DNA of 64,000 bases from Plasmopara viticola (Eukaryota > Oomycota > Peronosporomycetes > Peronosporales > Peronosporaceae): assembly GCA_001695595.3 (NCBI GenBank), contig MBPM02000002.1, positions 248,001 to 312,000 of the forward strand, given 5' to 3'. Below, in pieces: positions 12,601 through 21,588 of the stretch. Position numbers and translations under genes: made by a program. The notes under the pieces are model-generated. The model did not search any database and had not been told where the DNA came from. It saw only the letters and a program-made list of their open reading frames with translations. The stretch's first letter is position 1; the number at the start of each line of letters is the position of its first letter.

Positions 12601-13859
12601 GCGCATAGCCACTATAAACTCGTGCTTAAACAATGGACTCCTCAAAGCGACCTTCCTTTTCTATAACTCGCGCGAGCTATGGACTTTGGAATAATCTCGT
12701 GGCGCGCAGAGCAGATGAACATAATATTTGACGTCATGATTGCCATCAGTGTGCAAGCATTGGAAATTTTCTTTTCTTATTTGTTGGATCTGTTGCCTGA
12801 AAAGTGAGTAGTCCTCTCATGACACGGCAGGGTGCATCAGTATCGTAGGTGGCCGAACCTCATATCTTCCCGCCTGATACGCTAGCGATTTTAGACATTG
12901 TTCACACCCGCAAATTTACCTAGGGCTGTCGTCTTCGGTCTCAATCGTCTTTATGGGCTTCCAATATTGGTGAGTTGACAAAAGGGCACCTCAGTTCCCT
13001 TGAATTCACAGTGCTGCTTGCCATTTTGAGGTGGGGCCTTTCGTATAGCCAATAAGTCTGACTGAAAAACTAGAGAGCGATGGTTCGAATTTACGACGTC
13101 ATGCATATGTGCAGTACTAGTTGGCGAAAACGAAGATGGGGCCCTTGCTGATATCTGCGCCCAAAGGCGACGATTTCTGTGGGCTATCTGGCAAGGGAGG
13201 GCGGTAGGCACTGATTGCTAGAGTAGAAGGCTATTCCAGAGTCTTCTTTGGCTGAGCGGCTGTCTGGTCGACAAACCACACGCATCCTTGAATATAGATA
13301 AGGTCTAAAGCACAGAGGCTGATTTTGGTGTAGATGCAACTAAGGAAGCCGAAGTGATCTCTATTAGAGCCGATACAAAAAGGTTGATTGTGCGAATAAA
13401 TTCCATTTGTCAGAACCGAGTTTGTAAATGTTGTATTTATTAAGCAGTCTTACAACTGCGCACGAAAGATTCTACACGCCTTTTCTGTACAAGGTGCTGT
13501 GTGGCCTCGTCACACCACTACAGAGCGTGTTCATGAATCTTGGTTGACAAAAAGCCACTGTGAATGACCCTAGAAAAATCGACGTCAGCTGTGCGGCAAA
13601 GACCAGCATCATATTAGACCGTATACTTATCCTTTATAGTGCATCCTTCTCACTTTTCAGAAGACATGCTCTGGGTCACAGGGGGTCATGTTTGCAATGC
13701 GCTATCGCGAGTAAACTTTAATGAACTCTTTTTGGTCTAAGTATGCTGCAATTTTGTGATAAGATCGCGATACGCGGGTGTGTATAACTAACACTTATGT
13801 CAATACTAATAGTGGTGGTTTTACTTAAGTATCAGTTTGGAAATTTTGCAGAGCGAATA
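6661..13859. other. 7.2-kb gene desert
   Basis: No frame here has convincing domain content. The longest is a 172-codon + frame at 6,960-7,478 with no recognisable motif. An 81-residue + frame at 9,331-9,576 looks somewhat protein-like, but its neighbouring frames are broken, so it could be a transposon or gene relic. Around 10,590-10,720 there is a short sequence resembling one near 50.4 kb (listed as a repeat). The rest is AT-rich, with short scattered frames typical of decayed repeats. Confidence 0.5.
10590..10720 (+). repeat. Degenerate dispersed repeat, copy 1 (partner near 50.4 kb)
   Basis: The nucleotide string GCACCACCAAC at about 10,600 and the bases after it resemble the sequence from about 50,374. 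Translated on +, copy 1 reads NMAPPTVNRKAPQKDNVG and the partner reads NVAPPTVSKKVQYVGK. Shared N-x-APPTV-x-x-K and the following V-G suggest two decayed copies of a coding repeat, probably a transposon open frame. The family could not be named. Confidence 0.35.
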
Positions 13860-14599
13860 TCATTGGCGATAGGTTTCGTCTTTAAAAACACTCTTATGCT
13901 TCTTGTTTTCGTGTTCGATGCTCTCAATCTTGGCCGCGCGCGTAATGAATAATATCATTTCAATGACCATCATAACGATGGCACCACCAAGTCCAGCTAC
14001 AAGTCTCTGCAAAGCAACAATAAAATAGTTATGCCCAGGCTTGCAGAATAGCACCAGTGAGCCTTGACAAAGCTTACCTTCGTCTCGTTCTCTGTGAGGT
14101 TCCGCGCCACAAAGTAAACGGCAATAAAAGCCGTGATTCGGGCCATTACCATATTGGCTCCGATTGAAAGATGCTGTCGGACGCTAGTTTGGTGGAACGT
14201 TAGCTCCTTGTCCACCGACTGCGTCTTGACATTACGCACCATGCTGCCGTAGCGCATCTCCTCGTCCAGGCGCTGCAACTTTCGACGGCGTTTGGAAAGA
14301 TACGTACTCCTCTTTTCCTTGTCTTTCTCAAATTCAGGTTGTTCAATAGCCTTCACAAGCGCTTTCGTTCCTCGTCCTTGGCGCAAAAAAGACATCAGAG
14401 TGGGCGTAGTTGGGTCCATGGCTCGCAATTCACCCAACAAGCTCGAGACGTGGCGCAACTCACGCGATTCCAGCGCACATTTCTTTTCATCAAGTAGGAT
14501 CTTTTTCACATCCGGTCGGTTCCGGTGATCGGCGCTTAAATGTGTCACTAGAAACATGCGCAACTCGTTGACGCTCTCGCCATGGAGTTGCAGCATCAT
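13860..14599 (-). CDS. Vma12/TMEM199-like V-ATPase assembly factor
   Basis: Exon 1 14,599-14,078, intron 14,077-14,007 (71 nt, GTAAGC...GCAG, phase 0), exon 2 14,006-13,860; 222 residues. Family members (yeast Vma12/Vph2, human TMEM199) sit in the ER membrane and help assemble the V0 sector of the vacuolar H+-ATPase. The N-terminal about 140 residues are hydrophilic and charged. Two membrane segments follow, the first around MVMARITAFIAVYFVA before the splice junction and the second starting RLVAGLGGAIVMMVIEMILF in exon 2, and then a lysine-rich tail. Length and two-helix C-terminal layout agree with the family. It is divergent from the mannosidase gene with only 70 nt between start codons, so the two probably share a bidirectional promoter. 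The assignment rests on topology and pattern, not on an alignment. Confidence 0.7.
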
Positions 14600-14669
14600 G
14601 ATGTAGAATGTATCTACCGATATTGTACCGGTAAGTGCATGCAGTATGATGTTAATTGAAAAGTAAGTA
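14600..14669. promoter_or_regulatory. Short bidirectional promoter region
   Basis: Only 70 nt separate the start codons of the V-ATPase assembly factor (-) and the mannosidase (+). Both 5' UTRs and core promoters must fit here or overlap the coding regions. A T-A-C-C-G-G-T-A palindrome lies at about 14,625-14,632. No element could be confirmed. Confidence 0.4.
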
Positions 14670-17600
14670 ATGGGGTCTCAGCCACTGCCGCGTCATCATG
14701 GCGGTAGTCTTGCCGCCTCTTTTCAATGGAAGAAGATCGCTACAGTCAAAACCATCTATGCTCATGTACTTCTTCTCGCTGGCACACTAGTGTTGCTCTT
14801 ATATGGCGTTGCCCAAGCCGAGAAAGCTGGAGATGACACTGGGAAACTCTCGCATTTTAATGGGCTGCATACATTGTCCGGGGACAGCTACCGCGCTTTT
14901 AAAAATCGATTAAAGCGAACGATGCGCGGTGAAAGCTGTCTGCGCTACCACATAGGCGGTGCTTGGTGGCACTACGAATGGTGCTTTGATCATTACGTGC
15001 GGCAATTCCACTTGCACAGTAAGGGTCACGAGACGAGCATTTTGCTAGGTGTATTTGATCCGCACAAGCCATCTCCATTGCGAGTTCTGGCTGTCGACAA
15101 AATCGCTAGACTCGCAGAACCTGACCGAATGGGTTATATGGCTCAGCAGCACTACAGCTCGGGGGACGTTTGTGAAAAGCAAGGCACGCGTCGATCGTTG
15201 AAGCTTCAAGTGAAGTGCTGTGCTCTTCATGATAACGAGGCATACATTGACTCTGTAAAAGAGAAATCGCTGTGTGAGTACGAAGTGAACGTGTGCTCAC
15301 CAGTGGCTTGTGGATTGATGCAGCGAGATCAATTTGTACTCACAGCACCGACGTTCATGGACGAAGACGAACGCGAGGCATTGACCAACACAGTGAAGGA
15401 AATGTTCTATCATGCGTATAATGGCTATTTGACGTACGCATTTCCACAGGATGATTTACTGCCTCTTTCGTGTAAAGGAGGAGAGTTTGAGCTCGGACGG
15501 TTACCAATGCTGACACTAATCGATACGTTAGATACTTTGGCTCTGCTGGAAGACGCGACGGAATTTAAAAGAGCCGTGGAATTAGTGGTGGAAAATGCCG
15601 ACTTTGACATGGACACAGAGGTGTCTGTGTTTGAGACAACGATTCGATTGCTAGGGGGACTGCTATCGGCACATCTTTTCGCGGTAGATACAGAGCTACA
15701 GCTAATACCAAACGGTGGCTATGATAATGCTCTACTGCTACTAGCGGTTGATCTAGGAGATCGTCTGATGCCTGCATTTGACACTGCAACGGGCATCCCA
15801 ATCGGTACAGTGAACCTAAAGCACGGTATTCCAAGGGGAGAAACACCTATTGCGTCAACTGCTGGTGCCGGATCACTCTCAGTTGAGTTTACAATGCTTA
15901 GTGTATTGACAGGAGATCCTAAGTATGCCACAGCAGCGCGAGGAGCTGTGCGAGCACTTTTTAAACGCCGCTCAAAACTCGGGCTTCTTGGAAAGCACAT
16001 TAATACAACGAATGGTGAGTGGACTGAGCATTCCTCGGGTCCGGGAACCAACTCGGATAGCTTTTACGAATACCTGATGAAGATGTACGAGCTATTTGGC
16101 GACCATGAGGCATTAGAAATGTTTACACAAGTCTACCCGGCTGTGCTCTACCATAATAAACATGGAGACTGGTACACCGACGTGTCCATGTATACCGGCT
16201 GTCACGGTCGCAGTGGAAGCGCAACGATCTTTGTTGAAAACCTTGCCGCGTTTTGGCCCGGCATGCAAGTTGCTGTGGGTGATATAAAGGCTGCTGCGGA
16301 TTCCATGAATGCTTTTTATCACGTGTGGCGAGACTACGGATTTCTTTCTGAACACTTTAACGTGAAAGATTGGAAGCCACATAAGTTACGAGGTGGGAAT
16401 GGAGCTCGTTACCCGTTGCGTCCTGAGTTAATCGAGTCGACATTTTACATGCACGAGGCTACAAACGATTCGTCGTGGCTGCGCGCTGGAGCTCACGTGG
16501 TTCACTCACTGCAAAAGTACACCAAGACGTCTTGTGGATACGCTAGTATTGCTGATGTCGAAACCAAAAGACAGGAGGATTATATGCCGTCATTCTTTCT
16601 CTCCGAAACATGCAAATATCTCTATTTGCTGTTTAACACGACCCATTTCTTTCGCCAGGGCAATTATGTGATGACTACAGAGGCACATCCCTTACCAATT
16701 CTTCCCGCAAAGCTTGTTAAGCCGATTTTGGAAGCAGATTACGCGTACCTTAGCAGCAGCAAATCGTCATACGATACTCCTTTCTCAGCAACAAGAATAT
16801 TGCAATGCAAAGCTCCAAAATTCTACGAGCTCATTAGCTATTCCCTTCGTTACGAAGACAATTTTGTCGCTCGTACTTCGCGGTGCTCACCACGTGCACC
16901 ATCTCCTGCTCTTTTGGAAAAAGCGTCGAAGTCAGCAATTAAAAAACTCAATTTAGCTGCATCACTAGTTGCAACGTCTGGATCTGATCCAAATGCGATT
17001 ACTGTTTCAGACAAAGTAGTGCCAAATGTGACAACAGAGAGCAAGGCGTTAACAATAGAGAGAGGGAGGGTAGCGTCTGATCTTCTCCAGGAATGGCTAC
17101 CAGCACTGGAGCAGAAGCTTCGAAAAATTAGTTCGAAGAATATCAATGACGAGTGGCTTGAGAAGCTTTCTGCGGCAGTTTCTACTAATGAGAGGCCCAC
17201 GGTCGAGCAAGGTATTGAAAGCTCATCGGTGCAGTACTTGTATGGTGGTACACAGCTTGGTGAGTTTCGAGTAGAGCAATTTCAAGGGCGCGTACGCGTT
17301 ACTCGAGAAGAAAATGGTGACTGGATCGATGCGACAACGGCTGTTGATGGCAGCCAAATGCTCATTGGATTAGGATCGATTGATAATGAGCTCGAAACTA
17401 ATTTTAACACTTTTGGAAACCCGACAAACGTCGATGTTGAGCAGAATAATTACCATCATCCGCCATACTTGGGGCAATACAATGTGTACAAGGTCAATGA
17501 TGACTCGACGCTACCTGTGGATCAAAAGTGTTCGCTCCACGTTCACAAACTTTATTCTGGTGAGCCGATTCGCAACGCAACGGTTCATAACAGACCCAAC

Positions 17601-18269
17601 GAGTGGTTAATAGTACCTTGTGTGGGAGCTAACTTCGGCGCAACGAGCTCATTTAAATTGTCACGTGCATTCCCCGAAGTGGAACTCGTGCTTGCCGACC
17701 CAATCGATGCGTGCAGTGAACTTTCAAGCTTTGCTGGAGAAAGTGTCCGAGGAAAGATTGTGCTAGTTCAAAGAGGAAAATGTTATTTCGAAACCAAGGC
17801 ACATAATGTGGTCAAATGGGGTGCAGCCGGTGTCATTGTCGTGAATAACGAAGAGGACGACCTTGTGATAGTTATGGAAGGTGTTGAAAAGAAGAGCGAA
17901 GATTTGTCGGATGAGCTTTCGAATACGCCTGTCGTGATGGTGCCTCAACGTCTTGGCGAATGGTTTAAGACTCGCTTGATTGAAGCGAAAACACATTCCC
18001 TCTTGCCTATAAAATTGAGCATCGAGGTCACTGTGCGGCACTACGAGAGCAATGCCGGCATGAATCGAAAAAGAGCTATGACACTTCGTAGAGACAATTC
18101 GTTTCCCAAAGTTGAGGGCACAGCTGACAACATTAAAGTGTACGGTCCGCTGTGGGGAATTGAGCTCGTAACGATAAGCTCAGACAAGAAAAGGAGTTCT
18201 AAAGAATTGGAGGAGTCTGAAGCCAATGAACAGTTTACCATTGCGATCGTCAATACTCCACCATGGTGA
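14670..18269 (+). CDS. EDEM-like GH47 mannosidase with N-terminal MRH lectin domain and C-terminal PA domain
   Basis: Single exon, 1,199 residues. A hydrophobic signal or signal-anchor segment (about 29-49, AHVLLLAGTLVLLLYGVAQA) directs it to the ER. Residues about 85-215 form an MRH (OS-9-type) domain: GGAWWHYEWC, YVRQFHLH, SSGDVC, CEYEVNVCSPVAC, with the paired cysteines expected. Residues about 236-670 are a GH47/EDEM catalytic domain (ELGRLPMLTLIDTLDTLALL; SVEFTMLSVLTGDPKY; SDSFYEYLMKMYELFGD; YPLRPELIESTFYMHEATND). Residues about 995-1105 are a PA domain (GKIVLVQRGKCYFETKA, WGAAGVIVVNNEEDD). EDEM proteins trim mannose from misfolded glycoproteins for ER-associated degradation; human EDEM3 also has a PA domain but no MRH. 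No KDEL-type tail is seen. A possible GTGAGC donor overlaps the stop codon, so a short extra 3' exon cannot be excluded. Confidence 0.92.
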   Translation: MGSQPLPRHHGGSLAASFQWKKIATVKTIYAHVLLLAGTLVLLLYGVAQAEKAGDDTGKLSHFNGLHTLSGDSYRAFKNRLKRTMRGESCLRYHIGGAWWHYEWCFDHYVRQFHLHSKGHETSILLGVFDPHKPSPLRVLAVDKIARLAEPDRMGYMAQQHYSSGDVCEKQGTRRSLKLQVKCCALHDNEAYIDSVKEKSLCEYEVNVCSPVACGLMQRDQFVLTAPTFMDEDEREALTNTVKEMFYHAYNGYLTYAFPQDDLLPLSCKGGEFELGRLPMLTLIDTLDTLALLEDATEFKRAVELVVENADFDMDTEVSVFETTIRLLGGLLSAHLFAVDTELQLIPNGGYDNALLLLAVDLGDRLMPAFDTATGIPIGTVNLKHGIPRGETPIASTAGAGSLSVEFTMLSVLTGDPKYATAARGAVRALFKRRSKLGLLGKHINTTNGEWTEHSSGPGTNSDSFYEYLMKMYELFGDHEALEMFTQVYPAVLYHNKHGDWYTDVSMYTGCHGRSGSATIFVENLAAFWPGMQVAVGDIKAAADSMNAFYHVWRDYGFLSEHFNVKDWKPHKLRGGNGARYPLRPELIESTFYMHEATNDSSWLRAGAHVVHSLQKYTKTSCGYASIADVETKRQEDYMPSFFLSETCKYLYLLFNTTHFFRQGNYVMTTEAHPLPILPAKLVKPILEADYAYLSSSKSSYDTPFSATRILQCKAPKFYELISYSLRYEDNFVARTSRCSPRAPSPALLEKASKSAIKKLNLAASLVATSGSDPNAITVSDKVVPNVTTESKALTIERGRVASDLLQEWLPALEQKLRKISSKNINDEWLEKLSAAVSTNERPTVEQGIESSSVQYLYGGTQLGEFRVEQFQGRVRVTREENGDWIDATTAVDGSQMLIGLGSIDNELETNFNTFGNPTNVDVEQNNYHHPPYLGQYNVYKVNDDSTLPVDQKCSLHVHKLYSGEPIRNATVHNRPNEWLIVPCVGANFGATSSFKLSRAFPEVELVLADPIDACSELSSFAGESVRGKIVLVQRGKCYFETKAHNVVKWGAAGVIVVNNEEDDLVIVMEGVEKKSEDLSDELSNTPVVMVPQRLGEWFKTRLIEAKTHSLLPIKLSIEVTVRHYESNAGMNRKRAMTLRRDNSFPKVEGTADNIKVYGPLWGIELVTISSDKKRSSKELEESEANEQFTIAIVNTPPW

Positions 18270-18462
18270 GCACTGTTTTGTAAACATCTTCTGCAAAATA
18301 TAGAATAGAGCACGATTAACAAAAGAATAATGCTGATTATATCGTGTACTTTGGTCTATCGACAAGTACAGCTGCAACAACCTTCATGCTTGTCCCTACA
18401 CTACGGCAATTTGTGCCTTTAGCTATCGATCCTCGACAAGGCATCTATGCGAAATCTAGACG

Positions 18463-21435
18463 TCATTTTTTTTGCTTCTCTCGGTCGTCTTTGCCGCGTT
18501 GAATAGCTGTGATGCGGTCGCCCAAGCTAAGCGCAATACCTTGAGTCTTGCTGCGAATGCGGATGTACCCTGCAATGCGACCATTATCCTGCTTTTCTAC
18601 GCTAAGATTTACAAGCGCATCTTCGCCAAACACACTCATGGCGTAAAGATTGGCCGCCAAAAAATTCGTGTCTCTACCCAGTGATGCCGTCGGGGTCATG
18701 CAGCGCATGTTCGTCTTGTCTACCACGTGCTGAAGGAATTCGAACACATTCGAGAGGTCCGTGTTTACAGCCACCTTGTTCTCCCACTCAAACTCAGCCC
18801 ACATTGCACGGAAGGCTGCGTCTGTGCAGGTGGCTGGCTTGATGTAGTCCATGATGTCCAGGTGGATGTCGTTTAGATTCACATAAGTCTTCTCGGCTCC
18901 TGAAGCCGAGTCGTACACAATGTTGCCAAAGATGTGGCCCGTTTCCGTAGAGCTCACCTTGATATTAGCACGAATTGTGCGCTGGTCAAGCGGTCCAATG
19001 GTTTGCGGCTGAGGGCGTTCCACGAGCTTAAGGTCACCAATCGTAGACAGGTCCACAGTTAGGTTTGTTAATGTCTGGGGCATGCGATTCACCACCAAAA
19101 TCTCCAGCACTATATCGTAGTCATGCACCGTGACGTACGCTTCGGCGTACACAGGGTCTGCGAAACCTGTCAACTGATGCACGTGCCGCATCGCTCCAGC
19201 ATACTCGTTGTCAGAGCCGTCACCCTGCTGGCCAAGAGCGCGATTAATGTCCGCACCATCATCAATATCAATATCAGTCGAGCCCAGAGCCTTCTTGCCG
19301 CGCAGCTGTCGAAAATTTATTAAATCGTCTGCCTGAGTAAGTGGCTCACCATCAGCACCCCCGGCAGCTGCACGCGCTGCTTCAGCCTCCTGTGCTTTTT
19401 GCGTGTCAAGAAGACGGCGGTATGCAGCACGACACTCCTCTGTAATTATCGCATGCATGGCCTGTGCGCTTGCAGGGTCAAGCAAAACGCGCACACCCAT
19501 CAAAATACGGCGTGCAGAGTCTTGGTCAATCTCGTGCTTGCTTTCCTTCGCCATTCCAAAAGCTACAATAGCGCACATACAGCGAGTAGAATCCACCACC
19601 AATTTCTTGATCGCAGCATTGCGAGCCGTAGCGCTAGCAATATCGCCGTTGGATACACGGAGGCACAGCTTGGTCAAAGTCGAAGCAACAACTGCACCAA
19701 GGAAAAAGTCCCCGTTCAATAACAGCCGTCGCAAACCAGGCATATTTTCCTCTTCAGCCCCCGCAGATTTTGCGACTGAGGCAGAATACGAAGTCTCTGT
19801 GGCATATGTGCCATCTGCCAGCACAACACTCTTAGTAACCGGCTTTGAGTAGGCTGCACCGCCAGCGGCCGGATTATCAGCACCTTCGAGACTTTCCGCT
19901 GGCGCTTTAAGCATCGCTTCCGTAGCCAAGGGTAGACTGCCGATGGCAGTAAATATTGTGCTGGCCGCTTCAAAGATAGAAGTATCGCTTTCCGAACCAT
20001 CCTCGGGTGGTAAAGTCGTATATTCACCAAGGATCCAAAGGCCGACTCGGTAGACCTTGGCCAATGAAATATCTGACAGCGAAATCATTAGTTTTTGCAA
20101 GATACTCTCACGCAGATCCGGATAGCTCTCGCACATCGCGCGCACAAAGAGAATGACATCCATAGCACCATCAGGCTGGTTAAGAAACTCCATCAATAAA
20201 TGAACTACCGCGTTCGCAACTTCCGGGAATTTGACAGCGCAAGCATGAATAGCTTTAATCAGTAGGTGACGGTATTCGCCGGCCTTTTCGCGCGACTTAT
20301 CCTGTGTCTTGACTATCTCGCGTTTCAAATGCGTCACAACCTCGTCAATGTTGCGCACGGAGACAAGATCCATCGCAATCTCCAAGACTTTCTTGCAAAT
20401 GTCCAAATTAGGCGAGCTGAGTGCGCGCATAATATCCATGAGAATCTCCTGCAATACTTTCGTGTGGTACTTTTTCAAATCCGCAAGTCGATCCAGCACA
20501 ATAAGCTTGACATTATTATCGCTCTGGGAGTTCAGTAGTCCACAATAAGTTTTAGCAGCTGCACGCACAGCTGTGGGAGCAGCCGACAACGTAACGAGCG
20601 TCCACGCCGCCTCATAGCTGACGGCTGGAGACGATGAGTTAAGCAGCTGAAAGACACAACGCACAAATCGCGCCTTTTGTGCAGGATCCTGTCGACATAC
20701 TTTGCGCGTCATCTCAAGAATCACAAGTGAAAACCCATCGCCAAACTTGGGAACCTGGTCCATAGCGTTCATGAGGAAAGTCACGGCTCGGTCTTGTGCA
20801 CATTCGTTGAGCATGATAAAAGCATTGCGTCTAGCTCCAGCATCAGTCTCGCTGAGAATGAAGCGCTCAATAAGCTCAGGAGCGTCAGGAATAAGCACTT
20901 CTCCATAGGTTTTGTACATGGTGTAGACTGTCATAACAGCATTTTTGCGCACGTAGGAGTGGCGGTGTTCCAGATTGCTCTTAACGGCGTCTTTGAGCGG
21001 CTCTAGAATTTCTCTCTCTTTAATCTTGCAGAGGAAACGGAGCATGCAGCCACGTATGTACTCGTTCGGGTGGTTCAAGTCGTTCAAAAGGGCATTGCAC
21101 ACCAAAATCATCTCTGGTAGAAGCTTAGGCGCGGTCTTCTCACCCGAACCTGGCTGCTCGTACTTTGGCGCGATCTCCCAGTACACCATAAGAAGTTTTT
21201 TCAACGTGTGGTCACTTTGCGTGGAGCAGAATCGAATGATGTGCATCAGCACCTTGGGCAGCTTCTCTCCCTGTAGCAGCGCGAGGATGGCGCTCTTTAC
21301 GGCTCGGATTTTCAGCTCCACCTTGGGCGATTCGAGACCCTTTAAAATATCATCCTGTGAAGGAGGAACTTCCTTCTCACCAGTCCCTTGCTGCAATAAC
21401 ACTGTGCAGTAGCGCTCATTAGTCACGCCCGCCAT
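18463..21435 (-). CDS. Coatomer subunit beta (beta-COP)
   Basis: Intronless, 990 residues from the ATG at 21,435 (MAGVTNERYCTVLLQ). The frame stays open 28 codons further upstream, but those codons look non-coding and family members begin near this Met. Beta-COP is part of the COPI coat that returns membrane and cargo from Golgi to ER. Family signatures include LKIRAVKSAILALLQGEKLP, CSTQSDHTLKKLLMVYWEIA, LLNDLNHPNEYIRGCMLRFL and LEHRHSYVRKNAVMTVYTMY in the N-terminal adaptin-like helical repeats (about 1-540). A low-complexity linker follows, then the beta-sandwich appendage region (about 690-975). Length is close to the usual about 950-970. It converges with the mannosidase gene (193 nt between stops) and diverges from the ketopantoate-reductase-like gene. 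Confidence 0.95.
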   Translation of the reverse strand: MAGVTNERYCTVLLQQGTGEKEVPPSQDDILKGLESPKVELKIRAVKSAILALLQGEKLPKVLMHIIRFCSTQSDHTLKKLLMVYWEIAPKYEQPGSGEKTAPKLLPEMILVCNALLNDLNHPNEYIRGCMLRFLCKIKEREILEPLKDAVKSNLEHRHSYVRKNAVMTVYTMYKTYGEVLIPDAPELIERFILSETDAGARRNAFIMLNECAQDRAVTFLMNAMDQVPKFGDGFSLVILEMTRKVCRQDPAQKARFVRCVFQLLNSSSPAVSYEAAWTLVTLSAAPTAVRAAAKTYCGLLNSQSDNNVKLIVLDRLADLKKYHTKVLQEILMDIMRALSSPNLDICKKVLEIAMDLVSVRNIDEVVTHLKREIVKTQDKSREKAGEYRHLLIKAIHACAVKFPEVANAVVHLLMEFLNQPDGAMDVILFVRAMCESYPDLRESILQKLMISLSDISLAKVYRVGLWILGEYTTLPPEDGSESDTSIFEAASTIFTAIGSLPLATEAMLKAPAESLEGADNPAAGGAAYSKPVTKSVVLADGTYATETSYSASVAKSAGAEEENMPGLRRLLLNGDFFLGAVVASTLTKLCLRVSNGDIASATARNAAIKKLVVDSTRCMCAIVAFGMAKESKHEIDQDSARRILMGVRVLLDPASAQAMHAIITEECRAAYRRLLDTQKAQEAEAARAAAGGADGEPLTQADDLINFRQLRGKKALGSTDIDIDDGADINRALGQQGDGSDNEYAGAMRHVHQLTGFADPVYAEAYVTVHDYDIVLEILVVNRMPQTLTNLTVDLSTIGDLKLVERPQPQTIGPLDQRTIRANIKVSSTETGHIFGNIVYDSASGAEKTYVNLNDIHLDIMDYIKPATCTDAAFRAMWAEFEWENKVAVNTDLSNVFEFLQHVVDKTNMRCMTPTASLGRDTNFLAANLYAMSVFGEDALVNLSVEKQDNGRIAGYIRIRSKTQGIALSLGDRITAIQRGKDDREKQKK

Positions 21436-21588
21436 CTCGAGGCTCTTGGATCCTTTAATGCAAGTATGAGGGAAACGCAGCGGCAAAGTGTCGATGAACG
21501 ATTGGCTGAATACTAACAATTGAAGTTGTGAGTATTTGCACCAATGAACGACGAAGTCGGAGCGATTGTCAACTCCGCAGCGTAGAAA
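21436..21588. promoter_or_regulatory. Divergent promoter between beta-COP and ketopantoate-reductase-like gene
   Basis: 153 nt separate the two start codons. On the beta-COP strand the bases at 21,498-21,484 read TTCATCGACACTTTG, 49-63 nt before the ATG. This loosely resembles the oomycete initiator consensus (YCATTYYNCAWTTT) with a one-base gap. It is a weak match and only suggestive. Confidence 0.35.

Noticed and set aside
18270..18415. Possible 3' exon of the mannosidase through the GTGAGC overlapping the stop codon
   Set aside because: Two of the three nearby acceptors create an immediate stop, and the third gives an unconserved tail; the unspliced stop is simpler.
21436..21519. 28-codon N-terminal extension of beta-COP
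   Set aside because: Open frame only; beta-COP proteins start near the chosen Met, and the extension covers the promoter shared with the divergent gene.
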